Program-made: the position numbers and the translations under genes
Notes under the pieces: model-generated
What the model was told of the DNA's origin: nothing
Database searches by the model: none
The model's input: the letters and a program-made list of their open reading frames with translations, nothing else
In this document: one piece after another, positions 1 through 11,066 of the stretch
Layout of the letters: every line of letters starts with the position of its first letter
How positions within the stretch are numbered: the stretch's first letter is position 1
Assembly: GCA_040954595.2 (NCBI GenBank)
Contig: CM082584.2
Location: 186,001-250,000, forward strand
Direction of reading: 5' to 3'
DNA length: 64,000 bases
From: Balanoglossus misakiensis
Taxonomy: Eukaryota > Hemichordata

Positions 1-362
1 CAAAATTGTACAATATCTTACTTCAATCACTACAAGGAACATGCTGCCTAAGTTCAATGCAATAGGACAAGCGGTTTCAGAGAAAACAATTTTTGACAAA
101 AATTGCAAAAGCTTCCCCGATAACACATTTATGCAAAGATCACATTTTTTACAACATATTATTTAGGTTACCCCTACGAACATGCCTACCAAATTGCAAA
201 GCAATCTGGCATGAGGTTTTAAAGAAAAACATTTTTTGACCAAAAATGGCAAATATTGCTCAAAATTATAGATATGCAAATTTTGCAACAATTTGAACAA
301 AACTATGGTTACTTAGACAACATTAGGAGGCTTCATACTAAATTTCAAAGACTTTTACCAAT
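1..362 (+). repeat. Interspersed repeat X, 3'-truncated copy cut by the window start
   Basis: This stretch is nearly identical to 25621-25982 and 28475-28836 and is found again, more diverged and inverted, at about 51.2-52.2 kb. It holds two of the internal repeats (about 125 bp, diverged) that make up X, each carrying a TTTTTGACaaaaatgGCAAA-like core. It stops abruptly at 362 where block A begins, so one boundary of the large duplication lies inside an X copy. No coding potential was recognised. Confidence 0.8.
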
Positions 363-495
363 AACAAAAATAGTGATAACATTAAGCTAGCCCAAAGTTT
401 GAGTTACCAGGGCTTTAATATGTGTACCGTACTTATATTATATAATACATAACAAGTGTTTTGCATTGAATAATATAATATTGGTTTGTACTTAC

Positions 496-615
496 GCATT
501 GTACATGTGGCACCAGTGAAGCATTCGGTACACATACAGTCAAACAGGAAACAGCCGTCTCGCGCAACGCAAATGCCACCATTTTGACAAGGCATAGAGT
601 ATAACTGATCAATGG
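496..615 (-). CDS. EGF-like exon 1, block A
   Basis: The exon is bounded by acceptor TTTGGCAG and donor GTAAGT, is 120 nt long and is phase 1-1. It reads ...MPCQNGGIC...DGC...DCMCTECFTGATC. The first cysteine of the usual QC..NPC motif is replaced by Leu, and the remaining seven cysteines of the eight-cysteine EGF variant are present. It is open throughout. The block B counterpart carries a premature stop. Confidence 0.7.
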
Positions 616-1008
616 CTGCCAAAACAAAAATGAAAGTATCAATTACCTGCTTGTCAAAAACTTGTACATGTACTTGTGATGTTCATTTCGTTTAAATATG
701 TGAGCAATGTCTTCATTCCTTGTTTCAAACCTGTACATTTAAAATAACATAATGATGCTATTGCTAGGATTTTTCTGTAAGAATCTTGAAAAATTAAAAA
801 ATGTGCCATCAACATGATACAGAAGGCTTTCCTTTTTAACGTGCACCTCACACTCAATTTTGACCCTACATCAGCAAATTTTGAAAGGATGAAACTTAGT
901 AATGCTTCCACCCCATTTATTGGTGTATGGGTCCATCTATCACATTGAGAATACCAAAAATGAGGGTTTATATACCACGCTGTGTCATAAAACAGTAATT
1001 CGACACAC

Positions 1009-1131
1009 CTACGGCACAGATGGCCCCAGTCCAACACTACTGGCAGTAACAGGTGTAGTCAGTATAAGAATTTGGTGTTTGGGAACAATAGCCTCCATTT
1101 TGACACGGATTCTGATCACATGGGTTAATGA
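1009..1131 (-). pseudogene. EGF-like exon 2, block A, with in-frame TAG
   Basis: The 123 nt phase 1-1 exon has a good acceptor (CTGATAG) but a weak donor (GTGTGT). It begins with NPCDQNPCQNGGYC and continues to CYCQ-stop-CWTGAIC. The TAG lies at plus-strand 1037-1039, between the fifth and the extra cysteine. The identical stop is present in block B (31266-31268), so it predates the divergence of the copies. Because the exon is symmetric, skipping it would keep the frame. Confidence 0.7.
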
Positions 1132-1693
1132 CTATCAGAAAAAAAATAGTTTAAAAAACATGAAATGCAGATGGCTACACCTCAACCAAAGATGATTCCT
1201 GCACCACAACAAAATCCTTTGACACAAGCATTATACTGGAACCATACCCAGAACACGCATGAAGGGACAATGTCTCTATTTTGGGTAATACAGTAAAACC
1301 TGTCTTTATGGACACCTCTCTAATCAGAACACCTAGTATGATTGATTTTTCAAGCCAAATAGTAAGGATAATTAAGGACGTCTCTTTTACTTAATACTCA
1401 GATGTGTGCACCACCTTAGGAGAGATTACCTCATATGCACAATTATCTCTACAGACACTAGTCTTCAAGAGGCAACTCTTGTATATTTGAGTGATGAAAA
1501 CATCCAGCTTCGTACACTTCCTCACAAGTTCGTGCCTATCCTAAATTGCACGGACATACAAATGAAATTTCTGTTTTCTTTTCCTTTCTTTTCTCTTGTG
1601 GAAATTTTAGAAATGAGAAGTTACCACACAATTCAATTGCCATGAAGAGAAAGTGCCCAAAAGATTGTCATTTACGGTACGTCAGAAACTTAC

Positions 1694-1816
1694 ATATTTC
1701 ACAACAGTTACCCTCATAGCAACCAGTACAGGCACAGGTATATGCCGTGCAGGAGTTGGCCACTGCATTACATACAGCCCCGTTGAGACAGCTGTTTCGC
1801 TGGCATGGATCTTGGA
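1694..1816 (-). CDS. EGF-like exon 3, block A
   Basis: The 123 nt phase 1-1 exon (acceptor TTATTGCAG, donor GTAAGT) contains DPCQRNSCLNGAVC, then SC, TCACTGCYEG and CC. It is open. At plus-strand 1704-1706 a codon reads Cys where block B and the sister exon 7 have Arg, which gives nine cysteines. That looks like a CpG transition in copy A. Confidence 0.75.
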
Positions 1817-2207
1817 CTGCAATAAAAAGTGCAACCTAATGTTATCTCAGCAATATTTACTTTCAAAATCTGTTTGATAAAAACATCATCATTACCATTA
1901 CTGTAAATACTGAACGGAACTTCACTTCTAAAAACAACTTGCTCATTCTGGGACGCACTTGTGGGGCTATGAAAATCTCTGTATATGTATCTTGTGTAGG
2001 GAAAATTTTCATGAACGATCAACATTTTTTTCTTCAAATAAACATGTTTTCTTTCAGCTGTACATCATTTTTGAGGTGACCGATTCCCAAGGCCCAAGGT
2101 GTGATGCTGAAGATGAAAATATAAAGTATGACCAACAGACAATGTATTGAGACATGATTGTAAATGTTAGTTCCTGCATGACAAATGTTTGTTTTAATGA
2201 GTTTTAC

Positions 2208-2324
2208 ACTGGCTGCAGTGTGTGCCGATGAAACATCCTGCACAAGTACACTCATAAGTTGTACACGACAGCTGAGTACACTGCCCATTGTTCAGGCATG
2301 GACTTGGCCTACATGGAGTTTGTT
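2208..2324 (-). CDS. EGF-like exon 4, block A
   Basis: The 117 nt phase 1-1 exon (acceptor GAAACAG, donor GTAAAA) contains PCRPSPCLNNGQC, SC, ECTCAGCFIGTHC. All eight cysteines of this EGF variant are present and no stop is seen. It aligns with 32449-32565 in block B, where it is also open. Confidence 0.75.
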
Positions 2325-2635
2325 CTGTTTCAATGGCATTAAAAAAAATAGCAGTGACATAAGTTTTTAGGGTATGACCATTTCCCTAATTCCTACAGCT
2401 GTGGTTCTATCGGGTTCTCCTATAACTGAGCCTCCTAAATGTATAACTGAACAATAAGAATTACTTATTATACTTTTGGGAGTTTAGGACTTTGGTAATT
2501 GAAAAAAGACTCAATTCCTGAAAGTGCCTATTTGGTTTGTCACATCCTAAATATACAGGTAATTTCATAGCTGCCAGCTATGACAAATATACCGGTATGA
2601 TGGGGGATAAACAGATCCTCGTCTGATAAATTTAC

Positions 2636-2758
2636 CTTGGTCACAGGTGATTCCAATGAAACAGCCTTGACAGCGACAGGTAAACGAACTGCACGATCTA
2701 CTGATTGGCTCACAGATACCGTTGTTCATGCACAGATTGGGAGAACATTGACCGAGTC
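2636..2758 (-). CDS. EGF-like exon 5, block A (absent from block B)
   Basis: The 123 nt phase 1-1 exon (acceptor ATCTCCAG, donor GTAAAT) contains QCSPNLCMNNGIC, SC, TCRCQGCFIGITC. It is intact with all eight cysteines. The corresponding interval of block B is missing: about 445 bp (A 2460-2904) is deleted at 32700, taking this exon with it. Confidence 0.78.
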
Positions 2759-3571
2759 CTGGAGATGCATGTAAATCAACCAACAATTGCATATTAACAT
2801 CACAAGTCATTTCACTATTTTTTCATTCAAAACTAAAAAGATTGCTTGTAACTTGCTGAAGAAATATTCATATGGACAGACCATTCTAGCTTGGAACAGG
2901 CAATGTCAAGGGTGCCCTGACGCCCAACTTTTAAGAGCAGTTCATTTACTGAAACTGCCAGCACCCAATATTATCACACATGTAATCCATATGTGGAAAT
3001 CAAATACACCTGTAACAGTTTTAATTTACCATGTGGGTATTTGCATAGCGCACACATGAAAATCCACCCAGTTTGTTTACAAATTGTTTTCGTGAAATCT
3101 GTTTTATTGTTAACGCACTGCGAAATAAAATGCCCCTAAACCACAATTTTTGTTTCAATGCTTCACGCAAACATAAAATTATTACGAAAAGTGTCAGCGT
3201 TACCAAGAAATATGAGTGCCCAGTCGGACATGCAAAAAACATGGATGATTTGTTTACAATTTTTAAATGAAGCTTGTGGCACTAGAAATGACCGTTCAAC
3301 CGACAGACGAACACCAAACCATAATAATTAGCACAGACATCGTAATACTTTTAGAATTTTAGAAAAAAACGCAGTGGCTGCTGAAATGCAGGAGTGCCAG
3401 TTTGGTGGCAAGTTTTCACATCACTGGTGGGGTCGACATGTGCCGAAGTAAGGAAGTCATTGTCCAACTGTCATGGGTGTTAATTATATGCAAAAGAACA
3501 TCATCATACAGATAATCCCCAAACCCTTTGATCTTTGCCGCAGTTGCTCGTCCTTCTTTCTCTAGGGTCTA

Positions 3572-3688
3572 TGGTTTGACAGATGTCACCTGTGTAAGAG
3601 TTCACACACTGGCATGAATAGAAATTGCACGATGTTTGCTGGCAAAATCCACCATTCATACATGGGTTGGGATCACAGGGGTTTTGCA
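3572..3688 (-). pseudogene. EGF-like exon 6, block A, without a usable donor
   Basis: The acceptor AATTTCCAG is followed by NPCDPNPCMNGGFC, SC, SCQCVNSYTGDIC. The extra cysteine before the YTG motif is Ser here. No GT donor occurs where the sister exons end. The reading frame runs on through a sequence also seen, inverted, at about 33040-33080 (CCATAGACCCTAGAG-like), as if a repeat replaced the exon end. The B copy (34165-34281) shares this. Confidence 0.6.
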
Positions 3689-4237
3689 CTGGAAATTAAG
3701 AAAGGACGCCATTTTATTCCTTGCTACTCATTCTACAAACTTGGCAAAAACCTTGCAGAATTATGGCAAGGGTGTGTGGAGTGATTGTGCCTACAACTTA
3801 TATTAGGCTGGTATCAAGTTGTTCACACCTCCATAGATCATGTGGCAGTGACTGTAAGGCAAAGGCTTCCCTTCATGAAATCAAAGACCTGTGTACTGGA
3901 GGAGGGTTCCTTGCAAATGCTTGACTTGACTTCAGGCATACCTGTAGACTCATATGCAAATTTACACTATCTGGCCTGGAGTGAGAATTTCCATAGTGGA
4001 TGTGTGTTGACAAAAGGCAGTAAAATTGGCCAGTCGCGCATAATGTTTCTTGAACTAAGACAATCAAGACATTATGCGCTACGAAAGTGATTTTGATTGG
4101 GAAGAGTGTAATCTTGCATTCGATGTCAAGAACGCTCCAAGCTCTGCTGTGGTGATGGCTACACCTATGCTCAGGAAACATGCAGTATTTGAATGCATCA
4201 GAGACAAAAGGTAAAAGAGACTGCGCTGTATACTTAC

Positions 4238-4360
4238 ATATCTCACACCTATCACCTTTGTAGCAACCAGTACATATGCAGGTGAGATCAAAGCAGGAAT
4301 TTCGAGCCGGTTGACAGAAGCCAGCATTCTGGCACGGATTTGGTGGACACTGGTTGAGTC
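4238..4360 (-). CDS. EGF-like exon 7, block A
   Basis: The 123 nt phase 1-1 exon (acceptor TTGTAG, donor GTAAGT) contains LNQCPPNPCQNAGFC, SC, TCICTGCYKGDRC. All eight cysteines are present. Block B has Gly where A has Ala in the CQNxGF motif. It is the best-preserved exon of both blocks. Confidence 0.8.
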
Positions 4361-4547
4361 CTACAAGGAAAAGGGTCAAATTTTCCATGATCATCAATGT
4401 CATGTGATTATGAATGTATGTAAGTGGCTGAAAAAAATTCCCAGGGGTGAGTTTCCTACAAAAATTGTGATGTGACAAACCGACAAATTAGCATATTAGC
4501 ATAATCAGAATAAAAAAAAAAATGCACAGGTAGTTTAAAAGAACAAA

Positions 4548-5050
4548 CACTTTGGAAACGGAATAGATCTAAGCTGCTGTCCCTTTCTAATTGTTACTCG
4601 TTCAAAAATCACCTGTCACATCACTCCAATTTAGTATCAGTTGCACTGGCTACCTGTTACAGAGCGTATTGTTTTTAAGATGTTAGTTCTCATTTTTAAA
4701 TCCATTCATAAACTTGGTCCAATCTATCTTTCTAGCATGACTAATCTATATGTTCCGTGTCGCAATTTAAGGTCAGCTGATCAGTACAAACTCTGCCCTG
4801 TTCGATCACGCACCAAGAGTTATGGTGATCGTGCTTTTACTGTTGCTGCTCCAATTCTTTGGAATAATCTTCCACTCACCATTCGCCAGGCACCAGACTT
4901 ATCTGTTTTTAAATCAAATGTTAAAACTTTACTTTTTAAATCTGTTTTTTAGCCATTTGTTGTATTGTACTTTTGCTTTAAGCGTCATTGATCACATTTT
5001 TTGTGGATACTGACGCTATACAAATAAATTATTATTATTATTATTATTAT
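4548..5050 (+). mobile_element. L2/CR1-like LINE, 3' end, block A
   Basis: The fragment encodes the C-terminal end of a non-LTR reverse transcriptase (LHWLPVTERIVFKML, SYGDRAF, WNNLP motifs). A short 3' UTR and an (ATT)n tail at about 5027-5050 follow, typical of L2/CR1 elements. An in-frame TAG before the LHWLP motif is absent from the B copy, so it arose in A. The element lies in an intron and is shared with block B, so it inserted before the copies separated. Confidence 0.82.
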
Positions 5051-5143
5051 TTCTATTTTTGTGTTTGTACAACATCAGTGAAGTTTAAATCATAATAAAA
5101 AAATGATAATTATCATTATTAACTGCTATAGATTCAAACTTAC

Positions 5144-5266
5144 TTGTCTCACACCTGGTTCCCTAGTAACACTCTGTGCACATGCCAATGGTGGCAGTAC
5201 AAGAATTTGCCTGTTGTTGGCAGGTACCTCCATTGAGACAAGGACTAGTGAAGCATGGATTAGGAA
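5144..5266 (-). pseudogene. EGF-like exon 8, block A, with in-frame TAG
   Basis: The 123 nt phase 1-1 exon (acceptor CTTCCAG, donor GTAAGT) reads NPCFTSPCLNGGTC, SC, then GMCTECY-stop-GTRC. The TAG is at plus-strand 5163-5165 and is shared with block B (35754-35756). The fourth canonical cysteine is Gly. Confidence 0.68.
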
Positions 5267-5500
5267 CTGGAAGACAGGAATTCAAAATTTTATACAACAC
5301 TTACCTATGGTAACACCAGTACACGTTCATTATTTCTCTGTTATGTTTTTATACTGGTGATTTTACTGTTTTTATTACCGATCATACTGACTGACTTAAA
5401 GATGATGATGATGATGATTATAATGACTACACCTGCTATTATTACTACAATGTACCTCAGCACTTAGATTTTTTAATAAATGACAAAGTACTGTACTCAC

Positions 5501-5630
5501 GTGTTTCACATGTGAAGCCCAGGTAGCAGCCAGCACATTGACATGTGACGCCTGTACAAGATCCCTGGATTGCTTGGCAAGTACCAGCATTCCGGCATGG
5601 GTTAAGGTTTGTGTTCGCACGGATTCATTG
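5501..5630 (-). pseudogene. EGF-like exon 9, block A, frameshifted
   Basis: The exon is bounded by acceptor ATTTGCAG and donor GTGAGT and is 130 nt long, one base off the 3n length of its sisters. The 5' part reads MNPCEHKP and the 3' part reads NPCRNAGTC, SC, TCQCAGCYLGFTC in the next frame. The same extra base is in block B (36088-36217). Confidence 0.65.
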
Positions 5631-5890
5631 CTGCAAATGTACACAATATTTACAAAATAAAACAGTATACAACTGTAAGTATTTATAATCATCAATTGTG
5701 AATATCACACCAATCAAGGCCTTTCAATGCACCCTGATTGCTGAGAGCTGAAATACGTGAACCAACGTGTATTTGTTTTCACTACTATATCACATGACAT
5801 TCTGCATCTCTTTTCCAAAGTTGTAGTCTGCACCCAACATTGTATTCCGGGGTAGCACTACACGGAACCCCGAAACTTTTTTGTCATCAT

Positions 5891-6093
5891 TGTAGTATTC
5901 TGATAACTACGATCAATATAGCGCCCTCTAGTGTTGCATTGTTGGTGTTCCACTTGTGTATGAATTGCTGTACGACGTCACTTCCGCCCAGATTAGGCGA
6001 AGCACATTGTTGAGTCTTTTCAGCCGATCAATAAATAGGTTGTTGTTATACCTAAGATCGCATTATTATTCCCATGTTGATGGAAACATAACA
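5891..6093 (+). repeat. 5' LTR of the Gypsy element
   Basis: The LTR begins TGTAGTATTC and ends AACATAACA. It is nearly identical to 13617-13820. Confidence 0.93.
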
Positions 6094-6107
6094 TGGTGGC
6101 AGCGGTG
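6094..6107 (+). other. Primer binding site, tRNA-Leu type
   Basis: TGGTGGCAGCGGTG directly follows the LTR. It is complementary to the 3' end of animal tRNA-Leu(AAG)-type genes including CCA (CGCTGCCACCA); the tRNA match is from memory. Confidence 0.7.
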
Positions 6108-6203
6108 AACGTGAGTGATCAGATGTAAGCAGACTTTACACAGTATCGACTACACAAGACACCAAAACTACAGAAGAAAAGACCATCGAACTGACCTGAC
6201 AAG

Positions 6204-6868
6204 ATGGCGGCCGCACTACAAACGCCCTTCACAGCCCCAAAGATGGAATGGGACGCGCCAGATCTAGCAATAGCCTTCAGTCGTTTTCGTCAAAAATGTG
6301 AGTTAACATTTAAGACAGCACTTAAAGATGCTAACGATGAAGAGAAAGCTAGCTACATACTTCTATGGTCCGGTGAACCAGGTCTTGACAAATACAACAG
6401 TTGGTCGTTTGAAAATGAAGACCAGCGGAAAGATCCCACAGTACTATTCGACAAATTTTCCGAACACTTAGAGCCGAAGTCGAATCATCGCATACATAGA
6501 TACCAATTCCAAGATATGAGACAAGACACTGGAGAACCAGTTGATGATTTCTTTTCGAAATTGAAAAATGAAGCCGCCAAATGCAAATTTGGAGATACAA
6601 AAGAACAGGAAGCGAGACTCGTAGATCAGTTGATATGGGGGATCTGTCACCAAGAAATACAGAAGAAACTTATTGGGCGTGATGAGAACCTGACCTTGAA
6701 GGAGGCACTTGATATAGCTAGAGGTCAAGAAGCCACAACAAAACACATGAAAACGCTCACAGATTGCCAAATTGCTAGTCCCGTGGATAGCAAAGCTGTC
6801 AACGCAGTAAAAAGGCAACCCAACAAAACACACCCCAAACAATGTACGCATTGTGGAAAAAAGCATGA
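6204..6868 (+). pseudogene. Gypsy Gag, 5' portion, interrupted by a nested element
   Basis: The ORF opens with MAAALQTPF and covers about 220 residues of capsid-type sequence (RYQFQDMRQ, FFSKLKNEA, DQLIWGI motifs). It reaches the first half of a zinc knuckle (CTHCGKKHE) just before the foldback inserted at 6869. The remaining knuckle residues resume after 9907. As it stands it would give a truncated Gag. The start follows the primer site by about 100 bp with no competing upstream ATG in frame. Confidence 0.88.
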
Positions 6869-7404
6869 AACAGTATAGAAAACATTTTCCAATTTCCGAA
6901 AAACCTCTTTTTTACATAATTACTGCTGAAAAAGTTAGAAATTTATGAAAATATTCCTTATTCTTTGCCAATTTCTAATGAAAAAATTACATAAAGGTAT
7001 TCTTAGTCTCTTTCCTGCAGCTGTACAGCAGGAAAAATGCATTTTGTCATATTTTGGCTTTAAACTCAAATTAAAATTTATCTGTGAAAAAACTGAGTCT
7101 CCTTCAAAGCCACGTACATGACAGTCCTTTTGATTTTTTTCTAATGAAATTTTGTCTCCATGTTTATCATGAGTAATATTTCTATTGAAAATTTGCAAGT
7201 GTGTGAATTGCTTGTAAAATTTCGCCAGAAAAAACAATAGCATCAAAAAGTAAATCTGAAACCCAATATTTATTACAAGAATTGTTAGATTAATATCCGT
7301 ATCACACAAATCCGTTGGATTTCGTATGAATTTTAGGAAATAAGCACTGCTCATTGACAAATCCATATTTTGCAGCTGAAATACTTGGAAAAGAGTCGGT
7401 GGCA

Positions 7405-8062
7405 TGTGAGAGCTTGGAAATTTCCAAGCACTGACAAGGGTCAGTGGTCGGAAATTTCCAGACACTCAGGGAATGTGAGAGCCTGGAAATTTCCAAGCAC
7501 TGACAAGGGTCAGTGGTCGGAAATTTCCAGACACTCAGGGAATGTGAGAGCCTGGAAATTTCCAAGCACTGACAAGGGTCAGTGGTCGGAAATTTCCAGA
7601 CACTCAGGGAATGTGAGAGCTTAGAAATTTCCAAGCACTGACAAGGGTCAGTGGTCGGAAATTTCCAGACACTCAGGGAATGTGAGAGCTTAGAAATTTC
7701 CAAGCACTGACAAGGGTCAGTGGTCGGAAATTTCCAGACACTCAGGGAATGTGAGAGCCTGGAAATTTCCAAGCACTGACAAGGGTCAGTGGTCGGAAAT
7801 TTCCAGACACTCAGGGAATGTGAGAGCTTAGAAATTTCCAAGCACTGACAAGGGTCAGCGGTCGGAAATTTCCGGACACTCAGGGAATGTGAGAGCCTGG
7901 AAATTTCCAAGCACTGACAAGGGTCAGTGGTCGGAAATTTCCAGACACTCAGGGAATGTGAGAGCTTAGAAATTTCCAAGCACTGACAAGGGTCAGTGGT
8001 CGGAAATTTCCAGACACTCAGGGAATGTGAGAGCCTTGAAATTTCCAAGCACTGACAGGGTC
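7405..8062 (+). repeat. 69-bp tandem array, left arm of the foldback
   Basis: About 9.5 units of 69 bp, each containing two GGAAATTTCC palindromes, a TGACAAGGGTCA dyad and the string CACTCAGGGAATGTGAGAG. Because 69 is divisible by three, long repetitive ORFs appear in several frames on both strands. These are artefacts and not genes. Unit-to-unit differences are one or two bases. Confidence 0.95.
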
Positions 8063-8129
8063 GTGGTAGTCCCCCGTACAGGTCTGCGTTCTCCCGGCGT
8101 TTAATACATGGCTTCCACCACATCTCTGC

Positions 8130-8520
8130 AAGGCTCCATGGACAAAACTGATTCGTCTGAGATCCGGATCCGGACAGCAGCTTTTCGGCCGAGATTCGAT
8201 TTTATCGGGGGGAATCTTTCCCCCGTCTACCCACAAATGACTCCAAATATGATGTAATTAACTTCCGAGCCGCTCGCTTTCTGATTTTCTCTTGTGTTTA
8301 CCTGTTGAGATCGCCATATTGAATACAGTGAGGTTATCTCAATGGGTAAACACAAAAGTTTCAGAAAGCGAGCGGTTCGGATGTTAGAAGAAGTCAATCG
8401 TGGAGTCGGTTATAACCGGTTAGTAGACAGGGAAAGGATATTCTCCCAATAAAATCGAATTTCGGCGAAAAGCTCTGGTACGGATCTGGACCGCAGACGC
8501 AACAGGTTTGTCTAAGGAGC
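8130..8520. repeat. Central inverted repeat of the foldback
   Basis: Imperfect arms of about 180 bp around a centre near 8320 pair segments such as CCGCTCGCTTTCTGA with TTCAGAAAGCGAGCGG, and GATCCGGATCCGGAC with its partner near 8480. The rest of 8063-8967 shows no recognisable gene. Confidence 0.75.
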
Positions 8521-8967
8521 CTTAGCGTCACAATGTTCATGACAGGCTTCGCCTACCAACTCCTCTGAGTTAGCCCATACACTAGTTGTTTATTGGGAAT
8601 TGGTATTGTTTATCTGACATAATTGTTCTTTCTACTCTGTATACAAAGTCACAACTTCACAACTACCAAATGCTATTGTTCTTGAATTATGCAGTGTTAC
8701 CAAATGTCACAGTTCAAACCACTGTTTATAAAGAAGTATTGGCCATCCCGCCCCTCTCTCTTCATTCCGAACCTATTCCCAAGTGTACGCGGTACATTTG
8801 TTGGTGCCGAGACCAGGATGTCGGGCATGGAGAGAGAGAGAGAAGAACAGCAGAAGAGGCCACCGCAGTCAAATGACCAATCTCATCCGTAGGGTTGACG
8901 ATATAAACACAGGCGCAGTTCCTCAACAGATCGTTTTCCTAAAGGCCATAATTTGAAACATGATAGA

Positions 8968-9620
8968 GAAACTCAAGATTTCCAAGCACTGACCCTGTCA
9001 ATGCTTGGAAATTTCCAGGCTCTCACATTCCCCGAGTGTCTGGAAATTTCCGACCACTGACCCTGTCAGTGCTTGGAAATTTCTAGGCTCTCACATTCCC
9101 TGAGTGTCTGGAAATTTCCGACCACTGACCCTTGTCAGTGCTTGGAAATTTCTAAGCTCTCACATTCCCTGAGTGTCTGGAAATTTCCGACCACTGACCC
9201 TTGTCAGTGCTTGGAAATTTTCAGGCTCTCACATTCCCTGAGTGTCTGGAAATTTCCGACCACTGACCCTTGTCAGTGCTTGGAAATTTCCAGGCTCTCA
9301 CATTCCCTGAGTGTCCGGAAATTGCCGACCACTGACCCTTGTCAGTGCTTGGAAATTTCCAGGCTCTCACATTCCCTGAGTGTCTGGAAATTTCCGACCA
9401 CTGACCCTTGTCAGTGCTTGGAAATTTCCAGGCTCTCACATTCCCTGAGTGTCCGGAAATTTCCGACCACTGACCCTTGTCAGTGCTTGGAAATTTCCAG
9501 GCTCTCACATTCCCTGAGTGTCTGGAAATTTCCGACCACTGACCCTTGTCAGTGCTTGGAAATTGCCAGGCTCTCACATTCCCTGAGTGTCTGGAAATTT
9601 CCAGACACTGACCCTTCTGG
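8968..9620 (-). repeat. 69-bp tandem array, right arm of the foldback
   Basis: About nine units of the same 69-bp repeat in inverted orientation relative to 7405-8062, with the same internal GGAAATTTCC palindromes. Confidence 0.95.
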
Positions 9621-9907
9621 AGTGACTAGCAATTTTTGCAAATTGTACTATTAATTGAATTCATAATTTAATTATTAGTTTTTTTCAATGAAATATTCAA
9701 ATCCATACAACCCAAAGATGGCTCCTTCATTATTTCTATGGAAATTTCACAGTTTATTCTTTTCTTTCTGCACACTCGCAAACATCTTGAAAATAATCAT
9801 AGAAAAATATCGAAATATATTGTACTGTGAACAAAACACTAATTTCCTTGAAAAAAGTTTAAAAAACGGCTACTTTTCGGAAATTGGAAAATGTTTTCTA
9901 TACTGTT

Positions 9908-11066
9908 AATTGACACCTCAGTGAAAAGTAACTGCCCAGCATATGGCTCGAAATGCCGAATTTGTGGGAAACCTAATCACTGGCAGGCGGTATGCCGTTC
10001 CAAAACCAGCTCAAGCGAACCGAAGTCACAGCAGAGACGAGGTGGAAAACCAATCCATAATGTGACACGCTCGAACAGCAACATGCATCAAATAGATGAT
10101 GAAGTCCTAGATGTTGGAACTATCAAAATAAATGCATTGGACAACATCAACAGACAAGAAGAAATATACACGAAACTGACAATCACACAGAGCGAAAAGA
10201 AAAGGAAAGTAGCACTGAAATGCAAGATTGATACCGGTGCACAGAGCAATATACTGCCCCTCCGCCATTTCAAGATCATATTTCCAGAGAAACTGGATAA
10301 ACACGGAAATCCAAAACGCGGGCACTTGAAGGAAAATAAAATAATCCTTACCGCATATGGAGGTTCCAGAATCAAACAGCTTGGCACCATCGTCATTCCA
10401 TGTGAACATAGAGAGAGGAAAATCAGATGCCTCTTCTATGTAACTGACGCCGCAGGCCCAGCCATTTTAGGGTTAAAGGCAAGCAGAGCCTTAAACCTGA
10501 TACAAATAAACTGTTCAGTAGAAGCCATACAAGTGCAGGCGAGCCCAGAGTGCAAGACAGCACAGCCTGGAAGAAATGTTGAAGTGGAAAAAAGAAAGAT
10601 GAACGAACAGAAGCCAGCAGGAAGAAACAGAAACCCTACAGATGACTACATAGACAGTAATACACCCATCAGGGACCGCCCTCCCATAAAGAGCAAAGAA
10701 CAGTTGCTGAGGATGTACCCTGATTGCTTTGACGACGTGGTCGGATGTTTTGAAAACTACACATACCACATCACTCTTGATCCAGAAGTACAACCAGTAG
10801 TACACCCTGCCCGCAGAGTTCCATTAGAACTAATGGATAGACTCAAAACCGAGCTACAGGAGATGGAAGATAAGCAAATCATCGCCAAAGTGAACCAGCC
10901 TACGAACTGGGTCAATTCTCTTGTTGTCCGGGAGAAAGACAATGGAAGACTTCGCATTTGTCTGGACCCGAAGGACTTGAACAAAGCCATTAAAAGGGAT
11001 CATTACCCTACACCCACATTGGAGGAGATTACCCCAAAGTTGGCAGGCGCAACACTTTTCAGCTAG
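9908..11066 (+). pseudogene. Gypsy Gag zinc knuckle, protease and N-terminal RT
   Basis: After the foldback the frame resumes with the rest of the first knuckle and a complete CRICGKPNHWQAVC knuckle. The aspartic protease motif DTGAQSNILP with ILGLKA follows, then the RT entry region (LLRMYPDCFD, HPARRVP, NGRLRICLDPKDLN). The frame ends at a TAG at 11064-11066 where a short deletion shifts it. The next RT motif (LDARNGYWNV) lies in another frame. Confidence 0.9.

Larger units (their letters stand above)
6869..9907. mobile_element. Foldback element with opposed 69-bp repeat arrays, nested in Gypsy gag
   Basis: Perfect 34-bp terminal inverted repeats (6869-6902 and 9874-9907, starting AACAGTATAGAAAACATTTT) bound a 3.04 kb insertion that splits the Gag zinc knuckle. 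Inside are two tandem arrays of about nine 69-bp units each in opposite orientation, and a central inverted repeat, so nearly the whole element can fold on itself. The plan resembles Foldback/TU/Galileo-type elements known from flies and sea urchins. No transposase ORF was found and no convincing target duplication is visible. It must be younger than the Gypsy copy. Confidence 0.88.

Noticed and set aside
3873-4478. 201-codon minus-strand ORF as one exon (and its copy at 34471-35076)
   Set aside because: Only the 123-nt EGF exon 7 within it has splice sites and cysteine spacing. The rest is intron read-through.
5921-5945. Common ancestry of the Gypsy LTR with the 56-57.9 kb foldback because both contain GCGCCCTCTAGTG
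   Set aside because: The shared string is short and no flanking similarity was seen. This motif is frequent in animal repeats.
7405-9620. CRISPR-like array
   Set aside because: Units are contiguous 69-bp repeats without unique spacers, in opposed arms of a transposable element in an animal genome.
7302-9654. Long ORFs of 84-273 codons with a repeated SLSVWKFPTTDPCQCLEIS or RAWKFPSTDKGQWSEIS motif
   Set aside because: They are translations of the 69-bp tandem repeat, open on both strands because 69 is a multiple of three. There is no start context or domain.
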